Assembly (NCBI RefSeq): GCF_910589235.1
Contig: NW_025813597.1
Location: 85,277 to 149,276, forward strand
Direction: 5' to 3'
Origin: Vespa crabro
Lineage: Eukaryota > Arthropoda > Insecta > Hymenoptera > Vespidae
Length of the DNA: 64,000 nucleotides
Below are positions 39,561 to 54,223 of this stretch, piece after piece (within the stretch, counting starts at the first letter, position 1; each line of letters begins with the position of its first letter). A program made the translations under genes and the position numbers. The notes under the pieces were generated by a model. It made no database searches and was not told the DNA's origin. It was given only the letters and a program-made list of their open reading frames with translations.

Positions 39561-42288
39561 CGAATTTCGGTATATGCGAAGATAAAATCGTGAAATCTTT
39601 AATAATACTTGTGCCACAGTTAGAAAAATGTTACCAATCGATTCAGAACATTGCATTTCATAAGATCAAACATCTATTTTATATTGGAATCAAAGTTTTT
39701 AACATTCTTTCATATCGTATACACGATTTTTCGCTCATATACGCGTATCGTCGAAAAACGAAAACTTGAAATCTCGTTCAATTTCAATGATTTTATATTC
39801 TATCGATGCAGAATAAAGAATATAACAAGAATATAACGTTTTTACTATGTTTAAATACGCGTTTTCATATGATAATTGTCGAAAAACCTAATCGACATAC
39901 GCGAATTTCGGTATATGCGAAGATAAAATCGTGAAATCTTTAATAATACTTGTGCCACAGTTATAAAAATGTTACCAATCGAGTCAGAACATTGCATTTC
40001 ATAAGATCAAACATCTATTTTATATTGGAATCAAAGTTTTTAACATTCTTTCATATCGTATATACGATTTTTCGCTCATATACGCGTATCGTCGAAAAAC
40101 GAAAACTTGAAATCTCGTTCAATTTCAATGATTTTATATTCTATCGATGCAGAATAAAGAATATAACAAGAATATAACGTTTTTACTATGTTTAAATACG
40201 CGTTTTCATATGATAATTGTCGAAAAACGTAATCGACATACGCGAATTTCGGTATATGCGAAGATAAAATCGTGAAATCTTTAATAATACTTGTGCCACA
40301 GTTAGAAAAATGTTACCAATTGATTCAGAACATTGCATTTCATAAGATCAAACATCTATTTTATATTGGAATCAAAGTTTTTAACATTCTTTCATATCGT
40401 ATATACGATTTTTCGCTCATATACGCGTATCGTCGAAAAACGAAAACTTGAAATCTCGTTCAATTTCAATGATTTTATATTCTATCGATGCAGAATAAAG
40501 AATATAACAAGAATATAACGTTTTTACTATGTTTAAATACGCGTTTTCATATGATAATTGTCGAAAAACGTAATCGACATACGCGAATTTCGGTATATGC
40601 GAAGATAAAATCGTGAAATCTTTAATAATACTTGTGCCACAGTTAGAAAAATGTTACCAATCGATTCAGAACATTGCATTTCATAAGATCAAACATCTAT
40701 TTTACATTGGAATCAAAGTTTTTAACATTCTTTCATATCGTATATACGATTTTTCGCTCATATACGCGTATCGTCGAAAAACGAAAACTTGAAATCTCGT
40801 TCAATTTCAATGATTTTATATTCTATCGATGCAGAATAAAGAATATAACAAGAATATAACGTTTTTACTATGTTTAAATACGCGTTTTCATATGATAATT
40901 GTCGAAAAACGTAATCGACATACGCGAATTTCGGTATATGCGAAGATAAAATCGTGAAATCTTTAATAATACTTGTGCCACAGTTAGAAAAATGTTACCA
41001 ATCGATTCAGAACATTGCATTTCATAAGATCAAACATCTATTTTACATTGGAATCAAAGTTTTTAACATTCTTTCATATCGTATATACGATTTTTCGCTC
41101 ATATACGCGTATCGTCGAAAAACGAAAACTTGAAATCTCGTTCAATTTCAATGATTTTATATTCTATCGATGCAGAATAAAGAATATAACAAGAATATAA
41201 CGTTTTTACTATGTTTAAATACGCGTTTTCATATGATAATTGTCGAAAAACGTAATCGACATACGCGAATTTCGGTATATGCGAAGATAAAATCGTGAAA
41301 TCTTTAATAATACTTGTGCCACAGTTAGAAAAATGTTACCAATCGATTCAGAACATTGCATTTCATAAGATCAAACATCTATTTTATATTGGAATCAAAG
41401 TTTTTAACATTCTTTCATATCGTATATACGATTTTTCGCTCATATACGCGTATCGTCGAAAAACGAAAACTTGAAATCTCGTTCAATTTCAATGATTTTA
41501 TATTCTATCGATGCAGAATAAAGAATATAACAAGAATATAACGTTTTTACTATGTTTAAATACGCGTTTTCATATGATAATTGTCGAAAAACCTAATCGA
41601 CATACGCGAATTTCGGTATATGCGAAGATAAAATCGTGAAATCTTTAATAATACTTGTGCCACAGTTAGAAAAATGTTACCCATCGATTCAGAACATTGC
41701 ATTTCATAAGATCAAACATCTATTTTACATTGGAATCAAAGTTTTTAACATTCTTTCATATCGTATATACGATTTTTCGCTCATATACGCGTATCGTCGA
41801 AAAACGAAAACTTGAAATCTCGTTCAATTTCAATGATTTTATATTCTATCGATGCAGAATAAAGAATATAACAAGAATATAACGTTTTTACTATGTTTAA
41901 ATACGCGTTTTCATATGATAATTGTCGAAAAACCTAATCGACATACGCGAATTTCGGTATATGCGAAGATAAAATCGTGAAATCTTTAATAATACTTGTG
42001 CCACAGTTAGAAAAATGTTACCAATCGATTCAGAACATTGCATTTCATAAGATCAAACATCTATTTTATATTGGAATCAAAGTTTTTAACATTCTTTCAT
42101 ATCGTATATACGATTTTTCGCTCATATACGCGTATCGTCGAAAAACGAAAACTTGAAATCTCGTTCAATTTCAATGATTTTATATTCTATCGATGCAGAA
42201 TAAAGAATATAACAAGAATATAACGTTTTTACTATGTTTAAATACGCGTTTTCATATGATAATTGTCGAAAAACGTAATCGACATACG
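38879..42288 (+). repeat. Long duplicated tract, first copy (monomers 115-124)
   Basis: Ordered markers are T136A (115), T162C+G328C (117), T82G (118), C79T (119), T122C (120), T122C (121), G328C (122) and A76C+T122C+G328C (123). The series recurs about 8.2-8.5 kb downstream in monomers 139-149. Its first part (T136A, none, T162C) also recurs ten monomers downstream in copies 125-127. Confidence 0.87.
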
Positions 42289-44334
42289 CGAATTTCGGTA
42301 TATGCGAAGATAAAATCGTGAAATCTTTAATAATACTTGTGCCACAGTTAGAAAAATGTTACCAATCGATTCAGAACATTGCATTTCATAAGATCAAACA
42401 TCTATTTTATATTGGAATCAAAGATTTTAACATTCTTTCATATCGTATATACGATTTTTCGCTCATATACGCGTATCGTCGAAAAACGAAAACTTGAAAT
42501 CTCGTTCAATTTCAATGATTTTATATTCTATCGATGCAGAATAAAGAATATAACAAGAATATAACGTTTTTACTATGTTTAAATACGCGTTTTCATATGA
42601 TAATTGTCGAAAAACGTAATCGACATACGCGAATTTCGGTATATGCGAAGATAAAATCGTGAAATCTTTAATAATACTTGTGCCACAGTTAGAAAAATGT
42701 TACCAATCGATTCAGAACATTGCATTTCATAAGATCAAACATCTATTTTATATTGGAATCAAAGTTTTTAACATTCTTTCATATCGTATATACGATTTTT
42801 CGCTCATATACGCGTATCGTCGAAAAACGAAAACTTGAAATCTCGTTCAATTTCAATGATTTTATATTCTATCGATGCAGAATAAAGAATATAACAAGAA
42901 TATAACGTTTTTACTATGTTTAAATACGCGTTTTCATATGATAATTGTCGAAAAACGTAATCGACATACGCGAATTTCGGTATATGCGAAGATAAAATCG
43001 TGAAATCTTTAATAATACTTGTGCCACAGTTAGAAAAATGTTACCAATCGATTCAGAACATTGCATTTCATAAGATCAAACATCTATTTTATATTGGAAT
43101 CAAAGTTTTTAACATTCTTTCATATCGTATACACGATTTTTCGCTCATATACGCGTATCGTCGAAAAACGAAAACTTGAAATCTCGTTCAATTTCAATGA
43201 TTTTATATTCTATCGATGCAGAATAAAGAATATAACAAGAATATAACGTTTTTACTATGTTTAAATACGCGTTTTCATATGATAATTGTCGAAAAACGTA
43301 ATCGACATACGCGAATTTCGGTATATGCGAAGATAAAATCGTGAAATCTTTAATAATACTTGTGCCACAGTTAGAAAAATGTTACCAATCGATTCAGAAC
43401 ATTGCATTTCATAAGATCAAACATCTATTTTATATTGGAATAAAAGTTTTTAACATTCTTTCATATCGTATATACGATTTTTCGCTCATATACGCGTATC
43501 GTCGAAAAACGAAAACTTGAAATCTCGTTCAATTTCAATGATTTTATATTCTATCGATGCAGAATAAAGAATATAACAAGAATATAACGTTTTTACTATG
43601 TTTAAATACGCGTTTTCATATGATAATTGTCGAAAAACGTAATCGACATATGCGAATTTCGGTATATGCGAAGATAAAATCGTGAAATCTTTAATAATAC
43701 TTGTGCCACAGTTAGAAAAATGTTACCAATCGATTCAGAACATTGCATTTCATAAGATCAAACATCTATTTTATATTGGAATCAAAGTTTTTAACATTCT
43801 TTCATATCGTATATACGATTTTTCGCTCATATACGCGTATCGTCGAAAAACGAAAACTTGAAATCTCGTTCAATTTCAATGATTTTATATTCTATCGATG
43901 CAGAATAAAGAATATAACAAGAATATAACGTTTTTACTATGTTTAAATACGCGTTTTCATATGATAATTGTCGAAAAACGTAATCGACATACGCGAATTT
44001 CGGTATATGCGAAGATAAAATCGTGAAATCTTTAATAATACTTGTGCCACAGTTAGAAAAATGTTACCAATCGATTCAGAACATTGCATTTCATAAGATC
44101 AAACATCTATTTTATATTGGAATCAAAGTTTTTAACATTCTTTCATATCGTATATACGATTTTTCGCTCATATACGCGTATCGTCGAAAAACGAAAACTT
44201 GAAATCTCGTTCAATTTCATTGATTTTATATTCTATCGATGCAGAATAAAGAATATAACAAGAATATAACGTTTTTACTATGTTTAAATACGCGTTTTCA
44301 TATGATAATTGTCGAAAAACGTAATCGACATACG

Positions 44335-46039
44335 CGAATTTCGGTATATGCGAAGATAAAATCGTGAAATCTTTAATAATACTTGTGCCACAGTTAGAAA
44401 AATGTTACCAATCGATTCAGAACATTGCATTTCATAAGATCAAACATCAATTTTACATTGGAATCAAAGTTTTTAACATTCTTTCATATCGTATATACGA
44501 TTTTTCGCTCATACACGCGTAACGTCGAAAAACGAAAACTTGAAATCTCGTTCAATTTCAATGATTTTATATTCTATCGATGCAGAATAAAGAATATAAC
44601 AAGAATATAACGTTTTTACTATGTTTAAATACGCGTTTTCATATGATAATTGTCGAAAAACGTAATCGACATACGCGAATTTCGGTATATGCGAAGATAA
44701 AATCGTGAAATCTTTAATAATACTTGTGCCACAGTTAGAAAAATGTTACCAATCGATTCAGAACATTGCATTTCATAAGATCAAACAAATATTTTACATT
44801 GGAATCAAAGTTTTTAACATTCTTTCATATCGTATATACGATTTTTCGCTCATATACGCGTATCGTCGAAAAACGAAAACTTGAAATCTCGTTCAATTTC
44901 AATGATTTTATATTCTATCGATGCAGAATAAAGAATATAACAAGAATATAACGTTTTTACTATGTTTAAATACGCGTTTTCATATGATAATTGTCGAAAA
45001 ACGTAATCGACATACGCGAATTTCGGTATATGCGAAGATAAAATCGTGAAATCTTTAATAATACTTGTGCCACAGTTAGAAAAATGTTACCAATCGATTC
45101 AGAACATTGCATTTCATAAGATCAAACATCTATTTTATATTGGAATCAAAGTTTTTAACATTCTTTCATATCGTATATACGATTTTTCGCTCATATACGC
45201 GTATCGTCGAAAAACGAAAACTTGAAATCTCGTTCAATTTCAATGATTTTATATTCTATCGATGCAGAATAAAGAATATAACAAGAATATAACGTTTTTA
45301 CTATGTTTAAATACGCGTTTTCATATGATAATTGTCGAAAAACGTAATCGACATACGCGAATTTCGGTATATGCGAAGATAAAATCGTGAAATCTTTAAT
45401 AATACTTGTGCCACAGTTAGAAAAATGTTACCAATCGATTCAGAACATTGCATTTCATAAGATCAAACATCTATTTTATATTGGAATCAAAGATTTTAAC
45501 ATTCTTTCATATCGTATATACGATTTTTCGCTCATATACGCGTATCGTCGAAAAACGAAAACTTGAAATCACGTTCAATTTCAATGATTTTATATTCTAT
45601 CGATGCAGAATAAAGAATATAACAAGAATATAACGTTTTTACTATGTTTAAATACGCGTTTTCATATGATAATTGTCGAAAAACGTAATCGACATACGCG
45701 AATTTCGGTATATGCGAAGATAAAATCGTGAAATCTTTAATAATACTTGTGCCACAGTTAGAAAAATGTTACCAATCGATTCAGAACATTGCATTTCATA
45801 AGATCAAACATCTATTTTATATTGGAATCAAAGTTTTTAACATTCTTTCATATCGTATATACGATTTTTCGCTCATATACGCGTATCGTCGAAAAACGAA
45901 AACTTGAAATCTCGTTCAATTTCAATGATTTTATATTCTATCGATGCAGAATAAAGAATATAACAAGAATATAACGTTTTTACTATGTTTAAATACGCGT
46001 TTTCATATGATAATTGTCGAAAAACGTAATCGACATACG
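44335..46039 (+). repeat. Five-monomer tract, copies 131-135 (duplicate of 112-116)
   Basis: Copy 131 repeats T115A+T122C+T180C+T188A, copy 132 has T122C plus private changes T113A and C114A, and copy 134 has T136A plus T214A. The T136A+T214A monomer appears again five monomers later as copy 139, so duplications of different sizes overlap here. Confidence 0.85.
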
Positions 46040-47062
46040 CGAATTTCGGTATATGCGAAGATAAAATCGTGAAATCTTTAATAATACTTGTGCCACAGTT
46101 AGAAAAATGTTACCAATCGATTCAGAACATTGCATTTCATAAGATCAAACATCTATTTTATATTGGAATCAAAGTTTTTAACATTCTTTCATATCGTATA
46201 TACGATTTTTCGCTCATATACGCGTATCGTCGAAAAACGAAAACTTGAAATCTCGTTCAATTTCAATGATTTTATATTCTATCGATGCAGAATAAAGAAT
46301 ATAACAAGAATATAACGTTTTTACTATGTTTAAATACGCGTTTTCATATGATAATTGTCGAAAAACGTAATCGACATACGCGAATTTCGGTATATGCGAA
46401 GATAAAATCGTGAAATCTTTAATAATACTTGTGCCACAGTTAGAAAAATGTTACCAATCGATTCAGAACATTGCATTTCATAAGATCAAACATCTATTTT
46501 ATATTGGAATAAAAGTTTTTAACATTCTTTCATATCGTATATACGATTTTTCGCTCATATACGCGTATCGTCGAAAAACGAAAACTTGAAATCTCGTTCA
46601 ATTTCAATGATTTTATATTCTATCGATGCAGAATAAAGAATATAACAAGAATATAACGTTTTTACTATGTTTAAATACGCGTTTTCATATGATAATTGTC
46701 GAAAAACGTAATCGACATACGCGAATTTCGGTATATGCGAAGATAAAATCGTGAAATCTTTAATAATACTTGTGCCACAGTTAGAAAAATGTTACCAATC
46801 GATTCAGAACATTGCATTTCATAAGATCAAACATCTATTTTATATTGGAATCAAAGTTTTTAACATTCTTTCATATCGTATATACGATTTTTCGCTCATA
46901 TACGCGTATCGTCGAAAAACGAAAACTTGAAATCTCGTTCAATTTCAATGATTTTATATTCTATCGATGCAGAATAAAGAATATAACAAGAATATAACGT
47001 TTTTACTATGTTTAAATACGCGTTTTCATATGATAATTGTCGAGAAACGTAATCGACATACG

Positions 47063-50000
47063 CGAATTTCGGTATATGCGAAGATAAAATCGTGAAATCT
47101 TTAATAATACTTGTGCCACAGTTAGAAAAATGTTACCAATCGATTCAGAACATTGCATTTCATAAGATCAAACATCTATTTTATATTGGAATCAAAGATT
47201 TTAACATTCTTTCATATCGTATATACGATTTTTCGCTCATATACGCGTATCGTCGAAAAACGAAAACTTGAAATCACGTTCAATTTCAATGATTTTATAT
47301 TCTATCGATGCAGAATAAAGAATATAACAAGAATATAACGTTTTTACTATGTTTAAATACGCGTTTTCATATGATAATTGTCGAAAAACGTAATCGACAT
47401 ACGCGAATTTCGGTATATGCGAAGATAAAATCGTGAAATCTTTAATAATACTTGTGCCACAGTTAGAAAAATGTTACCAATCGATTCAGAACATTGCATT
47501 TCATAAGATCAAACATCTATTTTATATTGGAATCAAAGTTTTTAACATTCTTTCATATCGTATATACGATTTTTCGCTCATATACGCGTATCGTCGAAAA
47601 ACGAAAACTTGAAATCTCGTTCAATTTCAATGATTTTATATTCTATCGATGCAGAATAAAGAATATAACAAGAATATAACGTTTTTACTATGTTTAAATA
47701 CGCGTTTTCATATGATAATTGTCGAAAAACGTAATCGACATACGCGAATTTCGGTATATGCGAAGATAAAATCGTGAAATCTTTAATAATACTTGTGCCA
47801 CAGTTAGAAAAATGTTACCAATCGATTCAGAACATTGCATTTCATAAGATCAAACATCTATTTTATATTGGAATCAAAGTTTTTAACATTCTTTCATATC
47901 GTATACACGATTTTTCGCTCATATACGCGTATCGTCGAAAAACGAAAACTTGAAATCTCGTTCAATTTCAATGATTTTATATTCTATCGATGCAGAATAA
48001 AGAATATAACAAGAATATAACGTTTTTACTATGTTTAAATACGCGTTTTCATATGATAATTGTCGAAAAACCTAATCGACATACGCGAATTTCGGTATAT
48101 GCGAAGATAAAATCGTGAAATCTTTAATAATACTTGTGCCACAGTTAGAAAAATGTTACCAATCGAGTCAGAACATTGCATTTCATAAGATCAAACATCT
48201 ATTTTATATTGGAATCAAAGTTTTTAACATTCTTTCATATCGTATATACGATTTTTCGCTCATATACGCGTATCGTCGAAAAACGAAAACTTGAAATCTC
48301 GTTCAATTTCAATGATTTTATATTCTATCGATGCAGAATAAAGAATATAACAAGAATATAACGTTTTTACTATGTTTAAATACGCGTTTTCATATGATAA
48401 TTGTCGAAAAACGTAATCGACATACGCGAATTTCGGTATATGCGAAGATAAAATCGTGAAATCTTTAATAATACTTGTGCCACAGTTAGAAAAATGTTAC
48501 CAATCGATTCAGAACATTGCATTTCATATGATCAAACATCTATTTTATATTGGAATCAAAGTTTTTAACATTCTTTCATATCGTATATACGATTTTTCGC
48601 TCATATACGCGTATCGTCGAAAAACGAAAACTTGAAATCTCGTTCAATTTCAATGATTTTATATTCTATCGATGCAGAATAAAGAATATAACAAGAATAT
48701 AACGTTTTTACTATGTTTAAATACGCGTTTTCATATGATAATTGTCGAAAAACGTAATCGACATACGCGAATTTCGGTATATGCGAAGATAAAATCGTGA
48801 AATCTTTAATAATACTTGTGCCACAGTTAGAAAAATGTTACCAATTGATTCAGAACATTGCATTTCATAAGATCAAACATCTATTTTATATTGGAATCAA
48901 AGTTTTTAAAATTCTTTCATATCGTATATACGATTTTTCGCTCATATACGCGTATCGTCGAAAAACGAAAACTTGAAATCTCGTTCAATTTCAATGATTT
49001 TATATTCTATCGATGCAGAATAAAGAATATAACAAGAATATAACGTTTTTACTATGTTTAAATACGCGTTTTCATATGATAATTGTCGAAAAACGTAATC
49101 GACATACGCGAATTTCGGTATATGCGAAGATAAAATCGTGAAATCTTTAATAATACTTGTGCCACAGTTAGAAAAATGTTACCAATCGATTCAGAACATT
49201 GCATTTCATAAGATCAAACATCTATTTTACATTGGAATCAAAGTTTTTAACATTCTTTCATATCGTATATACGATTTTTCGCTCATATACGCGTATCGTC
49301 GAAAAACGAAAACTTGAAATCTCGTTCAATTTCAATGATTTTATATTCTATCGATGCAGAATAAAGAATATAACAAGAATATAACGTTTTTACTATGTTT
49401 AAATACGCGTTTTCATATGATAATTGTCGAAAAACGTAATCGACATACGCGAATTTCGGTATATGCGAAGATAAAATCGTGAAATCTTTAATAATACTTG
49501 TGCCACAGTTAGAAAAATGTTACCAATCGATTCAGAACATTGCATTTCATAAGATCAAACATCTATTTTACATTGGAATCAAAGTTTTTAACATTCTTTC
49601 ATATCGTATATACGATTTTTCGCTCATATACGCGTATCGTCGAAAAACGAAAACTTGAAATCTCGTTCAATTTCAATGATTTTATATTCTATCGATGCAG
49701 AATAAAGAATATAACAAGAATATAACGTTTTTACTATGTTTAAATACGCGTTTTCATATGATAATTGTCGAAAAACGTAATCGACATACGCGAATTTCGG
49801 TATATGCGAAGATAAAATCGTGAAATCTTTAATAATACTTGTGCCACAGTTAGAAAAATGTTACCAATCGATTCAGAACATTGCATTTCATAAGATCAAA
49901 CATCTATTTTATATTGGAATCAAAGTTTTTAACATTCTTTCATATCGTATATACGATTTTTCGCTCATATACGCGTATCGTCGAAAAACGAAAACTTGAA

Positions 50001-50814
50001 ATCTCGTTCAATTTCAATGATTTTATATTCTATCGATGCAGAATAAAGAATATAACAAGAATATAACGTTTTTACTATGTTTAAATACGCGTTTTCATAT
50101 GTTTAATTGTCGAAAAACCTAATCGACATACGCGAATTTCGGTATATGCGAAGATAAAATCGTGAAATCTTTAATAATACTTGTGCCACAGTTAGAAAAA
50201 TGTTACCCATCGATTCAGAACATTGCATTTCATAAGATCAAACATCTATTTTACATTGGAATCAAAGTTTTTAACATTCTTTCATATCGTATATACGATT
50301 TTTCGCTCATATACGCGTATCGTCGAAAAACGAAAACTTGAAATCTCGTTCAATTTCAATGATTTTATATTCTATCGATGCAGAATAAAGAATATAACAA
50401 GAATATAACGTTTTTACTATGTTTAAATACGCGTTTTCATATGATAATTGTCGAAAAACCTAATCGACATACGCGAATTTCGGTATATGCGAAGATAAAA
50501 TCGTGAAATCTTTAATAATACTTGTGCCACAGTTAGAAAAATGTTACCAATCGATTCAGAACATTGCATTTCATAAGATCAAACATCTATTTTATATTGG
50601 AATCAAAGTTTTTAACATTCTTTCATATCGTATATACGATTTTTCGCTCATATACGCGTATCGTCGAAAAACGAAAACTTGAAATCTCGTTCAATTTCAA
50701 TGATTTTATATTCTATCGATGCAGAATAAAGAATATAACAAGAATATAACGTTTTTACTATGTTTAAATACGCGTTTTCATATGATAATTGTCGAAAAAC
50801 GTAATCGACATACG
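47063..50814 (+). repeat. Long duplicated tract, second copy (monomers 139-149)
   Basis: Monomers 139 (T136A, T214A), 141 (T162C, G328C), 142 (T82G), 144 (C79T), 145-146 (T122C), 147 (G328C) and 148 (A76C, T122C, G328C) match 115-123. One extra monomer, copy 143 with A103T, is inserted after the T82G member, so the offset changes from 24 to 25 monomers across the tract. Confidence 0.87.
49791..50132 (+). repeat. 342-bp monomer copy 147 with a local replacement
   Basis: After CATATG the consensus ATAATTGTC reads TTTAATTGTC (50102 onward), a three-for-two type change that adds one base. G328C is also present. Unlike the other length changes this is not simple homopolymer extension. Confidence 0.85.
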
Positions 50815-51155
50815 CGAATTTCGGTATATGCGAAGATAAAATCGTGAAATCTTTAATAATACTTGTGCCACAGTTAGAAAAATGTTACCAATCGATTCAG
50901 AACATTGCATTTCATAAGATCAAACATCTATTTTACATTGGAATCAAAGTTTTTAACATTCTTTCATATCGTATATACGATTTTTCGCTCATATACGCGT
51001 ATCGTCGAAAAACGAAAACTTGAAATCTCGTTCAATTTCAATGATTTTATATTCTATCGATGCAGAATAAAGAATATAACAAGAATATAACGTTTTTACT
51101 ATGTTTAAATACGCGTTTTCATATGATAATTGTCGAAAAACGTAATCGACATACG

Positions 51156-51495
51156 CGAATTTCGGTATATGCGAAGATAAAATCGTGAAATCTTTAATAA
51201 TACTTGTGCCACAGTTAGAAAAATGTTACCAATCGATTCAGAACATTGCATTTCATAAGATCAAACATCTATTTTATATTGGAATCAAAGTTTTTAACAT
51301 TCTTTCATATCGTATATACGATTTTTCGCTCATATACGCGTATCGTCAAAAACGAAAACTTGAAATCTCGTTCAATTTCAATGATTTTATATTCTATCGA
51401 TGCAGAATAAAGAATATAACAAGAATATAACGTTTTTACTATGTTTAAATACGCGTTTTCATATGATAATTGTTGAAAAACGTAATCAACATACG
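51156..51495 (+). repeat. 340-bp monomer copy 151 with a G deletion
   Basis: The sequence reads CGTCAAAAACG (51344-51354) where the consensus has CGTCGAAAAACG, so one G is missing. The same copy has C320T and G334A. It is the only deletion found in the window and removes one CpG from the right arm of the compound dyad. Confidence 0.87.
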
Positions 51496-54223
51496 CGAAT
51501 TTCGGTATATGCGAAGATAAAATCGTGAAATCTGTAATAATACTTGTGCCACAGTTAGAAAAATGTTACCAATTGATTCAGAACATTGCATTTCATAAGA
51601 TCAAACATCTATTTTATATTGGAATCAAAGTTTTTAACATTCTTTCATATCGTATATACGATTTTTCGCTCATATACGCGTATCGTCGAAAAACGAAAAC
51701 TTGAAATCTCGTTCAATTTCAATGATTTTATATTCTATCGATGCAGAATAAAGAATATAACAAGAATATAACGTTTTTACTATGTTTAAATACGCGTTTT
51801 CATATGATAATTGTCGAAAAACGTAATCGACATACGCGAATTTCGGTATATGCGAAGATAAAATCGTGAAATCTTTAATAATACTTGTGCCACAGTTAGA
51901 AAAATGTTACCAATCGATTCAGAACATTGCATTTCATAAGATCAAACATCTATTTTATATTGGAATCAAAGTTTTTAACATTCTTTCATATCGTATATAC
52001 GATTTTTCGCTCATATACGCGTATCGTCGAAAAACGAAAACTTGAAATCTCGTTCAATTTCAATGATTTTATATTCTATCGATGCAGAATAAAGAATATA
52101 ACAAGAATATAACGTTTTTACTATGTTTAAATACGCGTTTTCATATGATAATTGTCGAAAAACGTAATCGACATACGCGAATTTCGGTATATGCGAAGAT
52201 AAAATCGTGAAATCTTTAATAATACTTGTGCCACAGTTAGAAAAATGTTACCAATCGATTCAGAACATTGCATTTCATAAGATCAAACATCTATTTTACA
52301 TTGGAATCAAAGTTTTTAACATTCTTTCATATCGTATATACGATTTTTCGCTCATATACGCGTATCGTCGAAAAACGAAAACTTGAAATCTCGTTCAATT
52401 TCAATGATTTTATATTCTATCGATGCAGAATAAAGAATATAACAAGAATATAACGTTTTTACTATGTTTAAATACGCGTTTTCATATAATAATTGTCGAA
52501 AAACGTAATCGACATACGCGAATATCGGTATATGCGAAGATAAAATCGTGAAATCTTTAATAATACTTGTGCCACAGTTAGAAAAATGTTACCAATCGAT
52601 TCAGAACATTGCATTTCATAAGATCAAACATCTATTTTATATTGGAATCAAAGTTTTTAACATTCTTTCATATCGTATATACGATTTTTCGCTCATATAC
52701 GCGTATCGTCGAAAAACGAAAACTTGAAATCTCGTTCAATTTCAATGATTTTATATTCTATCGATGCAGAATAAAGAATATAACAAGAATATAACGTTTT
52801 TACTATGTTTAAATACGCGTTTTCATATGATAATTGTCGAAAAACGTAATCGACATACGCGAATTTCGGTATATGCGAAGATAAAATCGTGAAATCTTTA
52901 ATAATACTTGTGCCACAGTTAGAAAAATGTTACCAATCGATTCAGAACATTGCATTTCATAAAATCAAACATCTATTTTACATTGGAATCAAAGTTTTTA
53001 ACATTCTTTCATATCGTATATACGATTTTTCGCTCATATACGCGTATCGTCGAAAAACAAAAACTTGAAATCTCGTTCAATTTCAATGATTTTATATTCT
53101 ATCGATGCTGAATAAAGAATATAACAAGAATATAACGTTTTTACTATGTTTAAATACGCGTTTTCATATGATAATTGTCGAAAAACGTAATCGACATACG
53201 CGAATTTCGGTATATGCGAAGATAAAATCGTGAAATCTTTAATAATACTTGTGCCACAGTTAGAAAAATGTTACCAATCGATTCAGAACATTGCATTTCA
53301 TAAGATCAAACATCTATTTTATATTGGAATCAAAGTTTTTAACATTCTTTCATATCGTATATACGATTTTTCGCTCATATACGCGTATCGTCGAAAAACG
53401 AAAACTTGAAATCTCGTTCAATTTCAATGATTTTATATTCTATCGATGCAGAATAAAGAATATAACAAGAATATAACGTTTTTACTATGTTTAAATACGC
53501 GTTTTCATATGATAATTGTCGAAAAACGTAATCGACATACGCGAATTTCGGTATATGCGAAGATAAAATCGTGAAATCTTTAATAATACTTGTGCCACAG
53601 TTAGAAAAATGTTACCAATCGATTCAGAACATTGCATTTCATAAGATCAAACATCTATTTTACATTGGAATCAAAGTTTTTAACATTCTTTCATATCGTA
53701 TATACGATTTTTCGCTCATATACGCGTATCGTCGAAAAACGAAAACTTGAAATCTCGTTCAATTTCATTGATTTTATATTCTATCGATGCAGAATAAAGA
53801 ATATAACAAGAATATAACGTTTTTACTATGTTTAAATACGCGTTTTCATATAATAATTGTCGAAAAACGTAATCGACATACGCGAATTTCGGTATATGCG
53901 AAGATAAAATCGTGAAATCTTTAATAATACTTGTGCCACAGTTAGAAAAATGTTACCAATCGATTCAGAACATTGCATTTCATAAGATCAAACATCTATT
54001 TTATATTGGAATCAAAGTTTTTAACATTCTTTCATATCGTATATACGATTTTTCGCTCATATACGCGTATCGTCGAAAAACGAAAACTTGAAATCTCGTT
54101 CAATTTCAATGATTTTATATTCTATCGATGCAGAATAAAGAATATAACAAGAATATAACGTTTTTACTATGTTTAAATACGCGTTTTCATATGATAATTG
54201 TCGAAAAACCTAATCGACATACG

